Positions 1 through 7,917 of a DNA stretch of 64,000 nt are shown here, one piece after another (within the stretch, counting starts at the first letter, position 1; the number at the start of each line of letters is the position of its first letter). The translations under genes were made by a program, and so were the position numbers. This DNA is from Saccharomonospora glauca K62 (lineage in GTDB: Bacteria > Actinomycetota > Actinomycetes > Mycobacteriales > Pseudonocardiaceae): NCBI RefSeq assembly GCF_000243395.2, contig NZ_CM001484.1:4419450-4483449 (forward strand), read 5' to 3'. The notes beneath the pieces are model-generated. The model did no database searches. It was not told the origin of the DNA and saw nothing but the letters and a program-made list of their open reading frames with translations.

Positions 1-81
1 TTCGTCATTGTGGGCGGTGTTCGCGGCTCTCCGGCCGTCGAACGACCGCGATTGTCGGCCCTTCGGGGCAGGCTTACGGGT

Positions 82-666
82 ATGACGCTCGACTTCGTTC
101 CCGCCACCCGCGCGGTAGCGGATCTGCTGCCCCGAATCACCGATCTCGCCGCCCCGACCCCCTGCGAGCACTACACCGTGGCCGATCTCCTCGACCACCT
201 CGACGGCCTCGCGTTCGCGTTCACCCTCGCCGCGCGTAAAGAGCCCGGGCCGGTGACCGACCAGCCGCCCGCGCCGAACGGCGCGAACCTGTCCGACGAC
301 TGGCGCACGCGGCTCCCCGAGCGGCTGGAGGAACTCGCCCGTGCCTGGCGCGAGCCCGCGGCGTGGGAGGGAACGACGAAGGCCGGCGGCATAGAACTGT
401 CCGGCGAGCAGGCGGGCCTCGTGGCCTTGACGGAGGTCGTGGTCCACGGCTGGGACCTGGCTCGCGCCACCGGCCAGTCCTACGACCCCGATCCTCGGGC
501 CCTGACGCCCGTCCACGAACACACGAACGCGATCGCCGCCGCCGGGCCGGTGGAGGGCCTGTTCGGACCGGCCGTCGAGGTCCCCGCCGACGCGCCGCTG
601 TTGGATCGCGTCATCGGCCTCACGGGGCGGGACCCGAAGTGGCGACCTCGCACGTCGACTCCGTGA
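82..666 (+). CDS. TIGR03086-type DinB-like metal-binding protein
   Basis: A 194-residue protein that resembles the TIGR03086 family, related to the N-terminal domain of mycothiol-dependent maleylpyruvate isomerase. The N-terminus (MTLDFVPATRAVADLLPRI) and the early LLDHLDGLAF helix, then a later VVHGWDLARATGQ segment, fit the four-helix DinB fold, in which spaced histidines bind a divalent metal. The substrate is unknown; members are inferred to be thiol- or metal-dependent transferases. Reading frame is open further upstream to position 10, but the ATG at 82 begins at the usual family start. It converges with the GNAT gene, leaving 10 bases between stop codons. Confidence 0.8.
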   Translation: MTLDFVPATRAVADLLPRITDLAAPTPCEHYTVADLLDHLDGLAFAFTLAARKEPGPVTDQPPAPNGANLSDDWRTRLPERLEELARAWREPAAWEGTTKAGGIELSGEQAGLVALTEVVVHGWDLARATGQSYDPDPRALTPVHEHTNAIAAAGPVEGLFGPAVEVPADAPLLDRVIGLTGRDPKWRPRTSTP

Positions 667-676
667 CGTCGGCCTC

Positions 677-1114
677 TCAGCCGCCCACGAGATCCCGCAC
701 GTACACCGGTTCGTCGTGCTTCGTTTTGCCCGTGTCGCGGAAACCGCAGCGACGCCAGAACCCCTCCGCGCTGTCGTCCCCCGGCACGAAGGTGGTCTCG
801 ACCGACGTCCAGCCGCGCTCGCGCAGTTCCTCGACGAGCCGCTCCACGGCCTGTCGGCCGATACCCCTGCCCTGGTACGACGCGTCGATCATGAACCGTA
901 CGAGGTACGGCACCCCGGTCTCGACCTCCACCAGGAGCACGCCCACCACGACGTCGTCGAGGTGGATCGCACGCAGAATGGCGTCCGGTTCGTAGTTCCC
1001 CTCGGCCACGGTGTAGGCGGCGGGGGCCACCAGCCGTTCCTGCCCCTCGGCCAACCTCAGCTCGCACACCGCCCGCACGGTGTCCCGAGTCACCGGCCGC
1101 AACGACACAGCCAT
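677..1114 (-). CDS. GNAT-family N-acetyltransferase
   Basis: A 145-residue GNAT acetyltransferase that would transfer an acetyl group from acetyl-CoA to an unidentified amine. The acetyl-CoA pyrophosphate loop is visible as YQGRGIGRQAVERLV (Q/R-x-x-G-x-G/A type), preceded by the beta-4 strand PYLVRFMIDA and followed by the beta-6/7 segment FWRRCGFRDTGKTKHDEPVY. The ATG at 1114 was chosen over an upstream in-frame start because a TACGGT box ends 7 nt before it and because the family fold starts at SLRPVTRDTV. The protein shape resembles the YhbS/ElaA-like small GNATs; substrate cannot be predicted. Confidence 0.85.
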   Translation of the reverse strand: MAVSLRPVTRDTVRAVCELRLAEGQERLVAPAAYTVAEGNYEPDAILRAIHLDDVVVGVLLVEVETGVPYLVRFMIDASYQGRGIGRQAVERLVEELRERGWTSVETTFVPGDDSAEGFWRRCGFRDTGKTKHDEPVYVRDLVGG

Positions 1115-1121
1115 GCGGGGA

Positions 1122-1127
1122 ACCGTA
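1122..1127 (-). promoter_or_regulatory. -10 box, leaderless promoter of GNAT gene
   Basis: TACGGT on the minus strand ends 7 nt before the ATG at 1114, with no Shine-Dalgarno between. The geometry matches other leaderless starts in this window. Confidence 0.5.
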
Positions 1128-1180
1128 GCCGTCTCGGGGCCGTTGTCACCACGAAATTCCGGAGGCCGACGTACCCGAGG

Positions 1181-1243
1181 TGCGAACACGCGTACGCAGA
1201 CTGCGGACACGCGTTCGTAAAGTGCGGACACGCGCGGAAGAGG
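1181..1243. repeat. three 21-bp tandem repeats
   Basis: TGCGRACACGCG occurs at 1181, 1202 and 1223, exactly 21 bases apart. The first two units also share the following half (TACGCAGAC versus TTCGTAAAG); the third diverges after the 12-base core. The array lies in the 226-base gap between divergent GNAT and VanZ genes. A 21-bp period puts the cores on one face of the helix, as expected for a cooperatively bound protein, but the array could also be a dispersed genomic repeat. Confidence 0.7.
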
Positions 1244-1328
1244 TTCGACGAACGGCCATCGGCCGGATGGCCGACGCGACGCGGCGAGACGGTCCGCTCG
1301 GCCGAGGTCGCCCGCCCCTCACCGGCCA

Positions 1329-1334
1329 TAGCGT
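1329..1334 (+). promoter_or_regulatory. -10 box, leaderless promoter of VanZ gene
   Basis: TAGCGT ends exactly 6 nt before the ATG at 1341; there is no ribosome-binding site in between. Confidence 0.5.
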
Positions 1335-1340
1335 CAGGGC

Positions 1341-2084
1341 ATGACTTCGGCACAGGAGACAGCCCTGACGTACGGATTCGGCGCGTTCATGGTCGTGTGG
1401 GCGGTACTACTGATTCCCCAACTCATCAGCCACCATGCGAGGTTCGGGCGCGTCGACGTCCGGCGCGTGGTGGTGACCGGCGTCGTCACGCTGTACACCT
1501 GTCTCGCCGTGGCCGTGGTGTTGCTGCCCCTGCCCGAACCGGGGGACCCACGCCTGACGCAGACCGTGCAGCTCGTGCCGTTCCAATGGATCGCCGACGT
1601 GGGCACCGAACTCGACAAGTACGGACTGCCGGACTCCCACGCGCTGTTCACCCAGACGTTCCAGCAACTGGCGATGAACGTGCTGCTGTTCGTGCCGCTG
1701 GGCATGTTCACCGTGCTGCTGTGGAGGCGCGGGCCGGGGTTCGCGCTGCTGACGGGATTCGGGGTCTCGCTGGCGGTGGAGATCACGCAGCTCACCGCCA
1801 ATTTCGGCACCGCGCCGTATCCCTACCGCATCTTCGACGTGGACGACCTGATGGCCAACACGGCGGGTGCCGTACTCGGCTGGGTGGCCGCCGCCCTGTT
1901 CAGGTACCTACGACGGGTCACGAAGGAGGACGCCGCAGTCCGTGCCCCGGAAACCGCTCGGACCATGCCGCTCGCGGTGCCGCCTCGATCTCACCGAGCC
2001 GGATCAACCGCTCCCGCCTTTGCCGCTCGCGTCGGCGCGACTCCCTCTGATCCTCGTACACAACCGTTATCGCAGCTGCGATGA
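1341..2084 (+). CDS. VanZ-family membrane protein
   Basis: A 247-residue integral membrane protein with four to five hydrophobic helices (about 10-30, 45-65, 105-130, 135-155 and 175-195). The VanZ domain is seen in NVLLFVPLGMFTVLLW, GVSLAVEITQL and DVDDLMANTAGAVLGW, the conserved N-x-x-x-F/Y-x-P-x-G, E-x-x-Q and D-x-x-D-x-x-x-N-x-x-G blocks. VanZ was named for low-level teicoplanin resistance, but most actinobacterial members have no known role. The last 55 residues are basic, low in hydrophobicity and overlap a convergent small gene by 167 bases, so the true tail may be of little functional weight. Confidence 0.85.
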   Translation: MTSAQETALTYGFGAFMVVWAVLLIPQLISHHARFGRVDVRRVVVTGVVTLYTCLAVAVVLLPLPEPGDPRLTQTVQLVPFQWIADVGTELDKYGLPDSHALFTQTFQQLAMNVLLFVPLGMFTVLLWRRGPGFALLTGFGVSLAVEITQLTANFGTAPYPYRIFDVDDLMANTAGAVLGWVAAALFRYLRRVTKEDAAVRAPETARTMPLAVPPRSHRAGSTAPAFAARVGATPSDPRTQPLSQLR

Positions 2085-2124
2085 GCAGCAGCACCACGCC
2101 GAGAAAGACCAGAGCCAGTTGCAC
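1918..2124 (-). CDS. small membrane protein, convergent overlap with VanZ
   Basis: A 68-residue protein with one N-terminal membrane helix (LALVFLGVVLLLIAAAITVV) followed by a highly charged amphipathic segment (EDQRESRRRERQRRERL). That layout is typical of single-pass anchors with a cytoplasmic basic tail. AAGGGAG lies immediately before the ATG, closer than ideal, and a TAGACT -10-like box lies about 38 bases upstream (2162-2167). It overlaps the 3' end of the VanZ gene by 167 bases on the other strand. No family recognised. Probably real because the hydrophobic/charged split is unlikely by chance. Confidence 0.55.
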   Translation of the reverse strand: MQLALVFLGVVLLLIAAAITVVYEDQRESRRRERQRRERLIRLGEIEAAPRAAWSERFPGHGLRRPPS

Positions 2125-2216
2125 GCCATCTCCCTTGATGCCGTTGTGTGTGGCTCGTCACAGTCTAGGGACTTCGTAACCGCCCCACCACCCCGTGAAT
2201 TCGAGAACGAGGCCGG

Positions 2217-2570
2217 TCAGCGCGGGGGCAGCACGCAGAACTCGTTGCCCTCGGGGTCGGCGAGCACGACCCACGGATGACGCTCGGCCTCGTCCACGAC
2301 CTTCGCGCCCAGCCTCACCAACCGCCTCACCTCGTCGTCCCGGCTCCCCGACTCGGGAGCGACGTCGAGGTGCAGGCGGTTCTTCACGGACTTGCGCTCC
2401 GGCACGGGCTGGAACACCAATGTCGGTCGCCCGTCGAGCTGGACGTAGGTCAGGCCGTCGGCATCCCGCCACCGCCGCGGGGGTGGCGTTCCGAGAGCTT
2501 CTCGCCAGAAGCTCGCGAGCGCGTCGGCGTCCTGGCAGTCGATCGCCACTGCTATCACGTGTGCGGCCAC
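2217..2570 (-). CDS. VOC-family (glyoxalase/bleomycin-resistance-like) protein
   Basis: A 117-residue single vicinal-oxygen-chelate protein. The N-terminal beta-alpha-beta unit begins VIAVAIDCQDADALASFW and the second half contains KNRLHLDVAP (metal-ligand histidine) and ends with the family signature WVVLADPEGNEFCVLPP (ligand Glu in GNEF). Length and layout match the glyoxalase-like domain (PF18029 type) group. The substrate is unknown; these often detoxify or sequester hydrophobic compounds. GTG start; a TAGCAC element 6 nt upstream resembles, but does not fully match, the leaderless -10 pattern. Confidence 0.85.
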   Translation of the reverse strand: MAAHVIAVAIDCQDADALASFWREALGTPPPRRWRDADGLTYVQLDGRPTLVFQPVPERKSVKNRLHLDVAPESGSRDDEVRRLVRLGAKVVDEAERHPWVVLADPEGNEFCVLPPR

Positions 2571-2730
2571 ATCTCGGTGCTACCCGGACGAGACGGTGCA
2601 CACTCAACGCCCCCGTGTCGCACTACCCGGTGTAACTCTTGTGGTTCGGTGTAACCACTTCGGTCCAGCGGGAATACCCCATCCAGGGGAGCGGCACGCC
2701 GGGGGGACGGGCGTGCGGAGGGAGGACGGG

Positions 2731-3477
2731 ATGGCACACGGCACACACGCCGCGCGCGGCGCATACGGCTTGAACAGGGCGACCCGTACGCTCACCGTGG
2801 CCGCCGTGGACTCGGTGCCCATCTTCCGGGACGGCCTCAGCGCCGTCATCAGTCGGACGCCCGGCCTACGCTGGGGAGGCCATGCGGGCAACCATCACGC
2901 CGGCATCCAGATGTGCGAGCAGCTCCGCCCCGACGTGTTGCTGATCGACTCGGCGCTCGACCCGCACGGTCACCTCTCCCGGCTGCTGGCCGAGGGGCAT
3001 CCGATGTTGGTGATCATGATATTGGTCGACCCGGCGCACCGCACCAGCGCCTATCTCGACATGATCATGAGTACGGGCGTGCACGGCGCTCTGCCCCGGT
3101 CGGTGGAACCCCGACAGCTCACCGAGGGCATTCGGCGTGCCTACGTCGAGCGCCACTACACCGATCCGGCACTGGCTCCCCTGGTACCCACGCAACGGTC
3201 CGGGGAGGCCGGGGCCGCCCGGCGACCGCACATGCCGCTGTCCCGCCGCGAGTACCAGGTGTTGCAACTGATCGCCGAGGGCATGGAGAACTCCGCGGTG
3301 GCCGACACGCTCTTCCTCTCCGTGGAGACGGTCCGCACCCACGTCAAGAGCATCCTGCGCAAGTTGTCGGCACGCGATCGCACCCATGCCGTCACCAAGG
3401 CGTTCCGTTCCGGCCTGCTCGTCGTCACTCCCGAAAACGGCGGTCGCCCCGACGAGAGGACCCCCTCCCGCCCCTGA
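2731..3477 (+). CDS. atypical NarL/LuxR-family response regulator
   Basis: A 248-residue DNA-binding regulator. The receiver-like domain (about 20-140) has the expected phosphoacceptor Asp in VLLIDSAL, but the acidic pocket is reduced ([12 protein letters not shown]), the switch Thr/Ser is replaced around VIMILVDPA and the conserved Lys is Arg in GALPRSVEP. The C-terminal LuxR helix-turn-helix ([20 protein letters not shown] ... [14 protein letters not shown]) is intact. Loss of the switch residues suggests activity independent of phosphorylation. The start at 2731 follows GGAGGGAGGA by 4-5 nt. No histidine kinase is adjacent, so it is an orphan. Target genes unknown; it lies just upstream of the fadE operator region. 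Confidence 0.85.
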   Translation: MAHGTHAARGAYGLNRATRTLTVAAVDSVPIFRDGLSAVISRTPGLRWGGHAGNHHAGIQMCEQLRPDVLLIDSALDPHGHLSRLLAEGHPMLVIMILVDPAHRTSAYLDMIMSTGVHGALPRSVEPRQLTEGIRRAYVERHYTDPALAPLVPTQRSGEAGAARRPHMPLSRREYQVLQLIAEGMENSAVADTLFLSVETVRTHVKSILRKLSARDRTHAVTKAFRSGLLVVTPENGGRPDERTPSRP

Positions 3478-3566
3478 AAACCGAAGGCCGGAACGGGCCG
3501 TGTCGGCCCGGCTACCAGCACATTGCGACATCCGCGTCACAGCCCCGCCGGGACTCTCGCCTTCCA

Positions 3567-3580
3567 TTACCGCCTAGTAG
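3567..3580. promoter_or_regulatory. fatty-acid regulon operator, copy A (upstream of fadE)
   Basis: TTACCGCCTAGTAG, one of three copies of YTACCGSCNAGTAG in the window. It begins 24 bp before copy B; TATCCT (3581-3586), a good -10 candidate, lies between them. Confidence 0.65.
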
Positions 3581-3590
3581 TATCCTTATG

Positions 3591-3604
3591 TTACCGGCCA
3601 GTAG
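3591..3604. promoter_or_regulatory. fatty-acid regulon operator, copy B (upstream of fadE)
   Basis: TTACCGGCCAGTAG, 77 bp before the fadE ATG. It differs from the fabG4-fadA2 site (29670-29683) at two of 14 positions. Two copies spaced 24 bp suggest two bound dimers around the promoter. Confidence 0.7.
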
Positions 3605-3680
3605 GGCAGTGCTACCGCGTGTCCTGTCCGCGACAGGAGTGCCCAGCCGGAGTGCCGAACGACCCGTACGGAGTGACGAC

Positions 3681-5525
3681 ATGGGCCACTACAAGAGCAA
3701 TGTCCGAGACCTGGAGTTCAATCTCTTCGAGGTCCTCGGCGTGCAGGACCGCCTCGGTAAGGGAGTGCTCGCGGAATCCGACGAGGAGACCGCCCGCGGT
3801 GTGCTGTCCGAGCTGAACAACCTCGCCGTCGGTCCACTCGCCGAGTCCTTCGCCGACGCCGACCGCAACCCGCCGGTCTACGACCCCAAGACCTTCTCCG
3901 CCACGCTGCCGGAGTCCTTCAAGAAGAGCTACCGCGCGCTCTGGGACGGCGAGTGGTGGCGGCTCGGCCTCACTAACAACCTCGGCGGCTTCGGCCTGCC
4001 CCCCACGGTGCAGTGGGCCGCCGCCGAACTGATCCTCGGTGCTAACCCGGCGCTCTACATGTACATGGCCGGCCCGAACTTCGCGATGATCCTCGACCGC
4101 AACGGTACCGAGGAGCAGAAGCGCTGGGCGCGGATCATGATCGAGCGCGGCTGGGGCGCCACGATGGTGCTCACCGAGCCCGACGCCGGTTCGGACGTGG
4201 GCGCGGGCCGCACCAAGGCCATCAAGCAGGAGGACGGCTCCTGGCATCTTGAGGGCGTCAAGCGGTTCATCACCTCGGGCGACCAGGACATGACCGAGAA
4301 CATCATGCACCTGGTGCTGGCCCGGCCCGAGGGCCCCGGCATCGAGCCGAAGCCCGGCACCAAGGGCCTGTCGCTGTTCCTGGTGCCGAAGTTCCACTTC
4401 GACACCAACACCGGCGAGCTCGGCGAACGTAACGGCGTGTTCGTCACCAACGTCGAGCACAAGATGGGCCTCAAGGTGTCCACCACCTGCGAGCTCACCT
4501 TCGGCCAGCACGGCACCCCCGCCAAGGGCTGGCTGCTCGGCGAGGTGCACGACGGCATCGCGCAGATGTTCCAGGTCATCGAGTACGCCCGCATGATGGT
4601 GGGCACGAAGGCCATCGCGACGCTGTCCACCGGCTACCTGAACGCGTTGGAGTACGCGAAGGAACGCGTGCAGGGCCCGGACCTCACTCGGCAGACCGAC
4701 AAGACCGCCCCGCGCGTCACCATCATGCACCACCCGGACGTGCGCCGGTCGCTCATGCTCCAGAAGGCCTACGCCGAGGGGCTGCGCGCGGTGTACCTCT
4801 ACACCGCGTCGTTCCAGGACCAGGTGTGGACGCAGGAGGGCGACGCCGAGTCGCTCGACCTCGCGGAGCGCGTGAACGACCTGTTGCTGCCCATCGTCAA
4901 GGGCGTCGGCTCCGAGCGGGCCAGCGAGCAGCTCATCCAGTCGCTGCAGACCCTCGGTGGTTCCGGCTTCCTGCAGGACTACCCCATCGAGCAGTACATC
5001 CGCGACTCGAAGATCGACTCGCTGTACGAGGGCACCACCGCCATCCAGTCGATGGACTTCTTCTTCCGGAAGATCGTCCGCGACAAGGGCAAGGCCCTCG
5101 GCTACATCGCGGGCGAGATCGTCAAGTTCATCGAGTCCGAGGCGGGCAACGGCCGGCTCAAGAAGGAGCGCGAGCTGTTGAAGCAGGCGCTGGACGACGT
5201 CCAGGGCATGCTCGGCACGATGATCGGCTACCTGACCTCCTCGCAGGAGGACGTCACCAACATCTACAAGGTCGGCCAGAACACGGTGCGACTGCTGATG
5301 TCGGCCGGTGACCTGCTGGTGGGCTGGCAGCTGCTCAAGCAGGCCGAGATCGCCCAGGCCAAGCTGGACGCGGGCGCCTCCGAGAAGGACGTGCCGTTCT
5401 ACAAGGGCAAGCTCGCCGTGGCGTCGTTCTTCGCCAAGACGGTGCTGCCGGAGCTGTCGGCCCGCCGGGCCGTCGTCGAGGCCACCGACAACGACCTCAT
5501 GGAGGTCGACGAAGCGGCGTTCTGA
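3681..5525 (+). CDS. fadE5: acyl-CoA dehydrogenase, FadE5 type
   Basis: A 614-residue FAD-dependent acyl-CoA dehydrogenase catalysing the first oxidation of fatty-acid beta-oxidation. Length and layout match the large mycobacterial FadE5 group rather than the 380-residue short-chain type: an N-terminal helical extension, the flavin/acyl-CoA core with [20 protein letters not shown] and [10 protein letters not shown], the catalytic region [20 protein letters not shown] with Glu in YEGT, and a C-terminal ~130-residue helical extension. The ATG at 3681 lies after a 200-base regulatory gap holding two copies of the operator also found between fabG4 and fadA2. In M. tuberculosis the FadE5, FabG4, FadA2 and HtdX homologues are neighbours; here fadE is 22 kb away yet shares the operator. 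Confidence 0.93.
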   Translation: MGHYKSNVRDLEFNLFEVLGVQDRLGKGVLAESDEETARGVLSELNNLAVGPLAESFADADRNPPVYDPKTFSATLPESFKKSYRALWDGEWWRLGLTNNLGGFGLPPTVQWAAAELILGANPALYMYMAGPNFAMILDRNGTEEQKRWARIMIERGWGATMVLTEPDAGSDVGAGRTKAIKQEDGSWHLEGVKRFITSGDQDMTENIMHLVLARPEGPGIEPKPGTKGLSLFLVPKFHFDTNTGELGERNGVFVTNVEHKMGLKVSTTCELTFGQHGTPAKGWLLGEVHDGIAQMFQVIEYARMMVGTKAIATLSTGYLNALEYAKERVQGPDLTRQTDKTAPRVTIMHHPDVRRSLMLQKAYAEGLRAVYLYTASFQDQVWTQEGDAESLDLAERVNDLLLPIVKGVGSERASEQLIQSLQTLGGSGFLQDYPIEQYIRDSKIDSLYEGTTAIQSMDFFFRKIVRDKGKALGYIAGEIVKFIESEAGNGRLKKERELLKQALDDVQGMLGTMIGYLTSSQEDVTNIYKVGQNTVRLLMSAGDLLVGWQLLKQAEIAQAKLDAGASEKDVPFYKGKLAVASFFAKTVLPELSARRAVVEATDNDLMEVDEAAF

Positions 5526-5550
5526 GGCGCCGTCGACCCGACTCAGGACG

Positions 5551-5589
5551 ACGAGGGGCCACCTCCCCGTGCGGGAGGTGGCCCCTCGT
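5551..5589 (+). terminator. 17-bp perfect hairpin after fadE
   Basis: Arms 5551-5567 (ACGAGGGGCCACCTCCC) and 5573-5589 pair without mismatch around a 5-nt loop. There is no U tract, as is common for high-GC terminators. Confidence 0.8.
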
Positions 5590-5665
5590 GCACGTGTGGG
5601 TTGGCGATCGACAAAGGTGGGTACCTCACTCGGGTCACTGACCCGGTGTTGAAGGAGCAGCCACC

Positions 5666-5941
5666 ATGGCGATTTCGGGAATCATCTCCGCGATAGTGGT
5701 GGGTCTGGTGCTCGGGGCGCTCGCCAGATTGATTCTTCCCGGCAAGCAGAACATCCCCATCTGGCTCACCATCCTCGTCGGAATCGTCGCCGCGTTCCTC
5801 GGCACGGCCATAGCGCGCGGCCTGGGCTACGCCGACACGGACGGCTGGGACTGGCTGGAGTTCATCACGCAACTCGTGGTCGCCGCGATCGGTGTCTCGA
5901 TCACCGCGAGCGTGTACCCGCGCAAGCACATCCGAACCTGA
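5666..5941 (+). CDS. GlsB/YeaQ/YmgE-family membrane protein
   Basis: A 91-residue small membrane protein of the transglycosylase-associated (Transgly_assoc) family with three hydrophobic helices. The first contains the family GALARLILPGKQ motif (AxxxARxxLPGxQ), the second is ILVGIVAAFLGTAIARGLG, the third is FITQLVVAAIGVSITASVY. Related proteins are induced by envelope or general stress and may anchor Asp23-type proteins; no Asp23 gene is adjacent. Gene is monocistronic, flanked by the fadE terminator and a convergent YoaR-like gene. Confidence 0.85.
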   Translation: MAISGIISAIVVGLVLGALARLILPGKQNIPIWLTILVGIVAAFLGTAIARGLGYADTDGWDWLEFITQLVVAAIGVSITASVYPRKHIRT

Positions 5942-6028
5942 AAGGTCACGGGCGACGCGGCAAGAACACTCCCGCCGCGTCGCCTGCGTGGCGACCCGAT
6001 CGGTGGTTCCACAGCCGGCCGTCCGGCA

Positions 6029-7495
6029 TCAGGAGTGGCTGCCCCAGAGGGTGACCCGCACCGTCGACGACAGGGACCGGACGTCCACGGCGACGGCCGT
6101 CTTGGTGTCGTTGGTGAGGATTCCTCCCTCGCCCACCGACAGGCCGGCCTGCTCACCCGCTTCCTCCAACGCCGCCGCCAACGGCGGTGGAGCGCCGTAC
6201 GCCCGCGGGTCCAACGTCTCGCCCGGTCGCACCACCACACCGCTCAGCTGCCCGGCCGCGACGTCCGCACCGGCGAGGTCGGCGGGCGCGTGCCCGCTCG
6301 CCGTTGTGGTGGCGACGATCTCCTCGATTCCCAGCCCACGGATGTCCTCGGTGGTGACGGCAGGTTCCACGGCGTCGTAGAGCACCATGATCTCCCGCTG
6401 ATCCGGCGGTGCCGTCGCAAGCGTTTGCGTCATCCCGGCGAAGGTGCGTTCCCAGTCGATGCGCGTACCTCGCACCGACGGCACCACCACGGGCGCCCCG
6501 TTGCGGAACACGAGCGCGGCGTCCCGCGCGGGACGCTCGGTGGGCCCCAACTCGCCCCGAACGGCGCTGCTCAGCACCGCGTGGTCCAGGGTCACGGCCA
6601 GGCTCGCGCTCCCCCCGTCGTCACGGATCTCGAACCCGAGCGCCTTGTGGATGTCCTCGGGCAGCAACACGGATTCGGCCCCGTCACCGCGCACCAGTAC
6701 GGGACCGTCCAGCAACGGCCGCACGGTGTCCTCCAACACGGCGTGCACGGCCTCCGACGTCAGCCGCGGCCGCAACACCTCCACGGGAAGCTCGATACGG
6801 CTCAACGACGGCCAGTGGGCCCGAACGGCGGCGACGGCGGCGTCCAGGTCCGTCATCCGCGTACCGGCCTTCGGCTCGATCACCCTGGCGGACACCCCGC
6901 CGTCGTCGTGCTCCCCCTCGACGGGTCGCAGCACGATCCCGCCGTCGAGAGCGGGGCGGTTGACACGCTCCCGCGCCACGCGGTCCAACGCGGCCTTCAG
7001 CGCCTTCTCCTCGACGGTGGTCACCAACGGCACCTCGCGACCACCGAACAGCGCGGCGAGTCGGTCCCACGGCAACCACGGCTGTCCGCCCGCCTGTTCG
7101 ACGGTGGCTGTCCAGTCCACCCCGAGGCCGGCCTCCACCGGGTCGAGCGAGACGTCGATCCCCGCGGCGCGCAGCTCCACGGGGCGCGTCACGCGCGGGC
7201 CGAGTTCCCGGCGCAGTTCGGCCTCCGCCTCCTGTTTGTCGAGTCCGCCGATGTCCACGCCGGCGACGGTGACGCCACGAGGCACGTCACCGATACCGGC
7301 CACCAGATCGACCACGTACACCACGGCGAGAAGCCCGATGATGACGCCGAACGCCATCAGGGCGTTGCCGACACCGCGACGCCAGCGAATTCCGGGAGAA
7401 GCCCGACCCCAGTCACGAGTCCCCTCCTCGGGGAGGAACTCGTCGATCACATCGGTCTCGGAGGTGGTTCCCTCGCCGTCGTCAGGACCACCCAT
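6029..7495 (-). CDS. YoaR/VanW-related cell-wall protein, membrane-anchored
   Basis: A 488-residue protein with an acidic cytoplasmic N-terminus, one membrane helix (about 45-66: ALMAFGVIIGLLAVVYVVDL) and an extracytoplasmic region. Two copies of the YoaR-like putative peptidoglycan-binding fold follow: the first opens VPRGVTVAGVDIGGLDKQEA, the second spans LTSEAVHAVLEDTVRPL to FRNGAPVVVPSVRGTRID. The C-terminus (VVVRPGETLDPRAYGAPPPL) resembles the beginning of a VanW domain, but the domain is incomplete, ending about 60 residues later. Likely a cell-wall-associated structural protein. It lies 20 bases downstream of the GroES-like gene on the same strand, so co-transcription is likely. Confidence 0.8.
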   Translation of the reverse strand: MGGPDDGEGTTSETDVIDEFLPEEGTRDWGRASPGIRWRRGVGNALMAFGVIIGLLAVVYVVDLVAGIGDVPRGVTVAGVDIGGLDKQEAEAELRRELGPRVTRPVELRAAGIDVSLDPVEAGLGVDWTATVEQAGGQPWLPWDRLAALFGGREVPLVTTVEEKALKAALDRVARERVNRPALDGGIVLRPVEGEHDDGGVSARVIEPKAGTRMTDLDAAVAAVRAHWPSLSRIELPVEVLRPRLTSEAVHAVLEDTVRPLLDGPVLVRGDGAESVLLPEDIHKALGFEIRDDGGSASLAVTLDHAVLSSAVRGELGPTERPARDAALVFRNGAPVVVPSVRGTRIDWERTFAGMTQTLATAPPDQREIMVLYDAVEPAVTTEDIRGLGIEEIVATTTASGHAPADLAGADVAAGQLSGVVVRPGETLDPRAYGAPPPLAAALEEAGEQAGLSVGEGGILTNDTKTAVAVDVRSLSSTVRVTLWGSHS

Positions 7496-7515
7496 GAGCG
7501 CCTCCCGGATGCCAC

Positions 7516-7869
7516 CTACAGGTAGAGGCCCGTTCCGTGCTCCGTCCGCTCACTGGCGACCGCGTGAATGTCGCGTTCCCGCATCACGAGGTACGCATTG
7601 CCTTGGATCTCGACCTCGAGTTGGTCCTCGGCGTTGAACAACACGCGGTCGCCGACCTTGACGTTGCGTACGTTGTTGCCCACTCCCAGCACGTTGCCCC
7701 AGGAGAGCCGCCGTGCCACCTGGGCGGTCGCCGGGATCACGATGCCACCGGTGCTGCGCCGTTCACCGTCCTCCGGCGGCATGCGCACGAGCACCCGGTC
7801 GTGCAGCATCTGGATTTCGAGCTTGGCGTCCGAGGCGAGTGGACCGTTGCTTTCTGACACGTCATTCAT
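7516..7869 (-). CDS. GroES-like co-chaperonin paralogue
   Basis: A 117-residue single-domain chaperonin-10 fold protein. It keeps the core strand LHDRVLVRMPP, a mobile loop with RRSTGGIVIPATAQ (hydrophobic tripeptide that binds GroEL in true GroES), GNVLGVGNNVRNVKVGDRVLFNAEDQ, and VMRERDIHAV. Differences from housekeeping GroES: 17 extra N-terminal residues, a shortened roof region, and a 12-residue C-terminal tail. No groEL is adjacent. It may be a GroES-like protein with a private client or partner. Upstream lies the convergent end of nothing: the thioredoxin-NHL gene on the same strand ends 48 bases before it. Confidence 0.85.
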   Translation of the reverse strand: MNDVSESNGPLASDAKLEIQMLHDRVLVRMPPEDGERRSTGGIVIPATAQVARRLSWGNVLGVGNNVRNVKVGDRVLFNAEDQLEVEIQGNAYLVMRERDIHAVASERTEHGTGLYL

Positions 7870-7917
7870 GCTACGTCGCGGTAAGGAAACGAAACGGGTC
7901 CCGGTACCGACCTCTGC

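Noticed and set aside
2913-3680. In-frame upstream extension of fadE into the response-regulator gene
   Set aside because: Would overlap a good gene and the operator pair; FadE5 family begins at the 3681 ATG.
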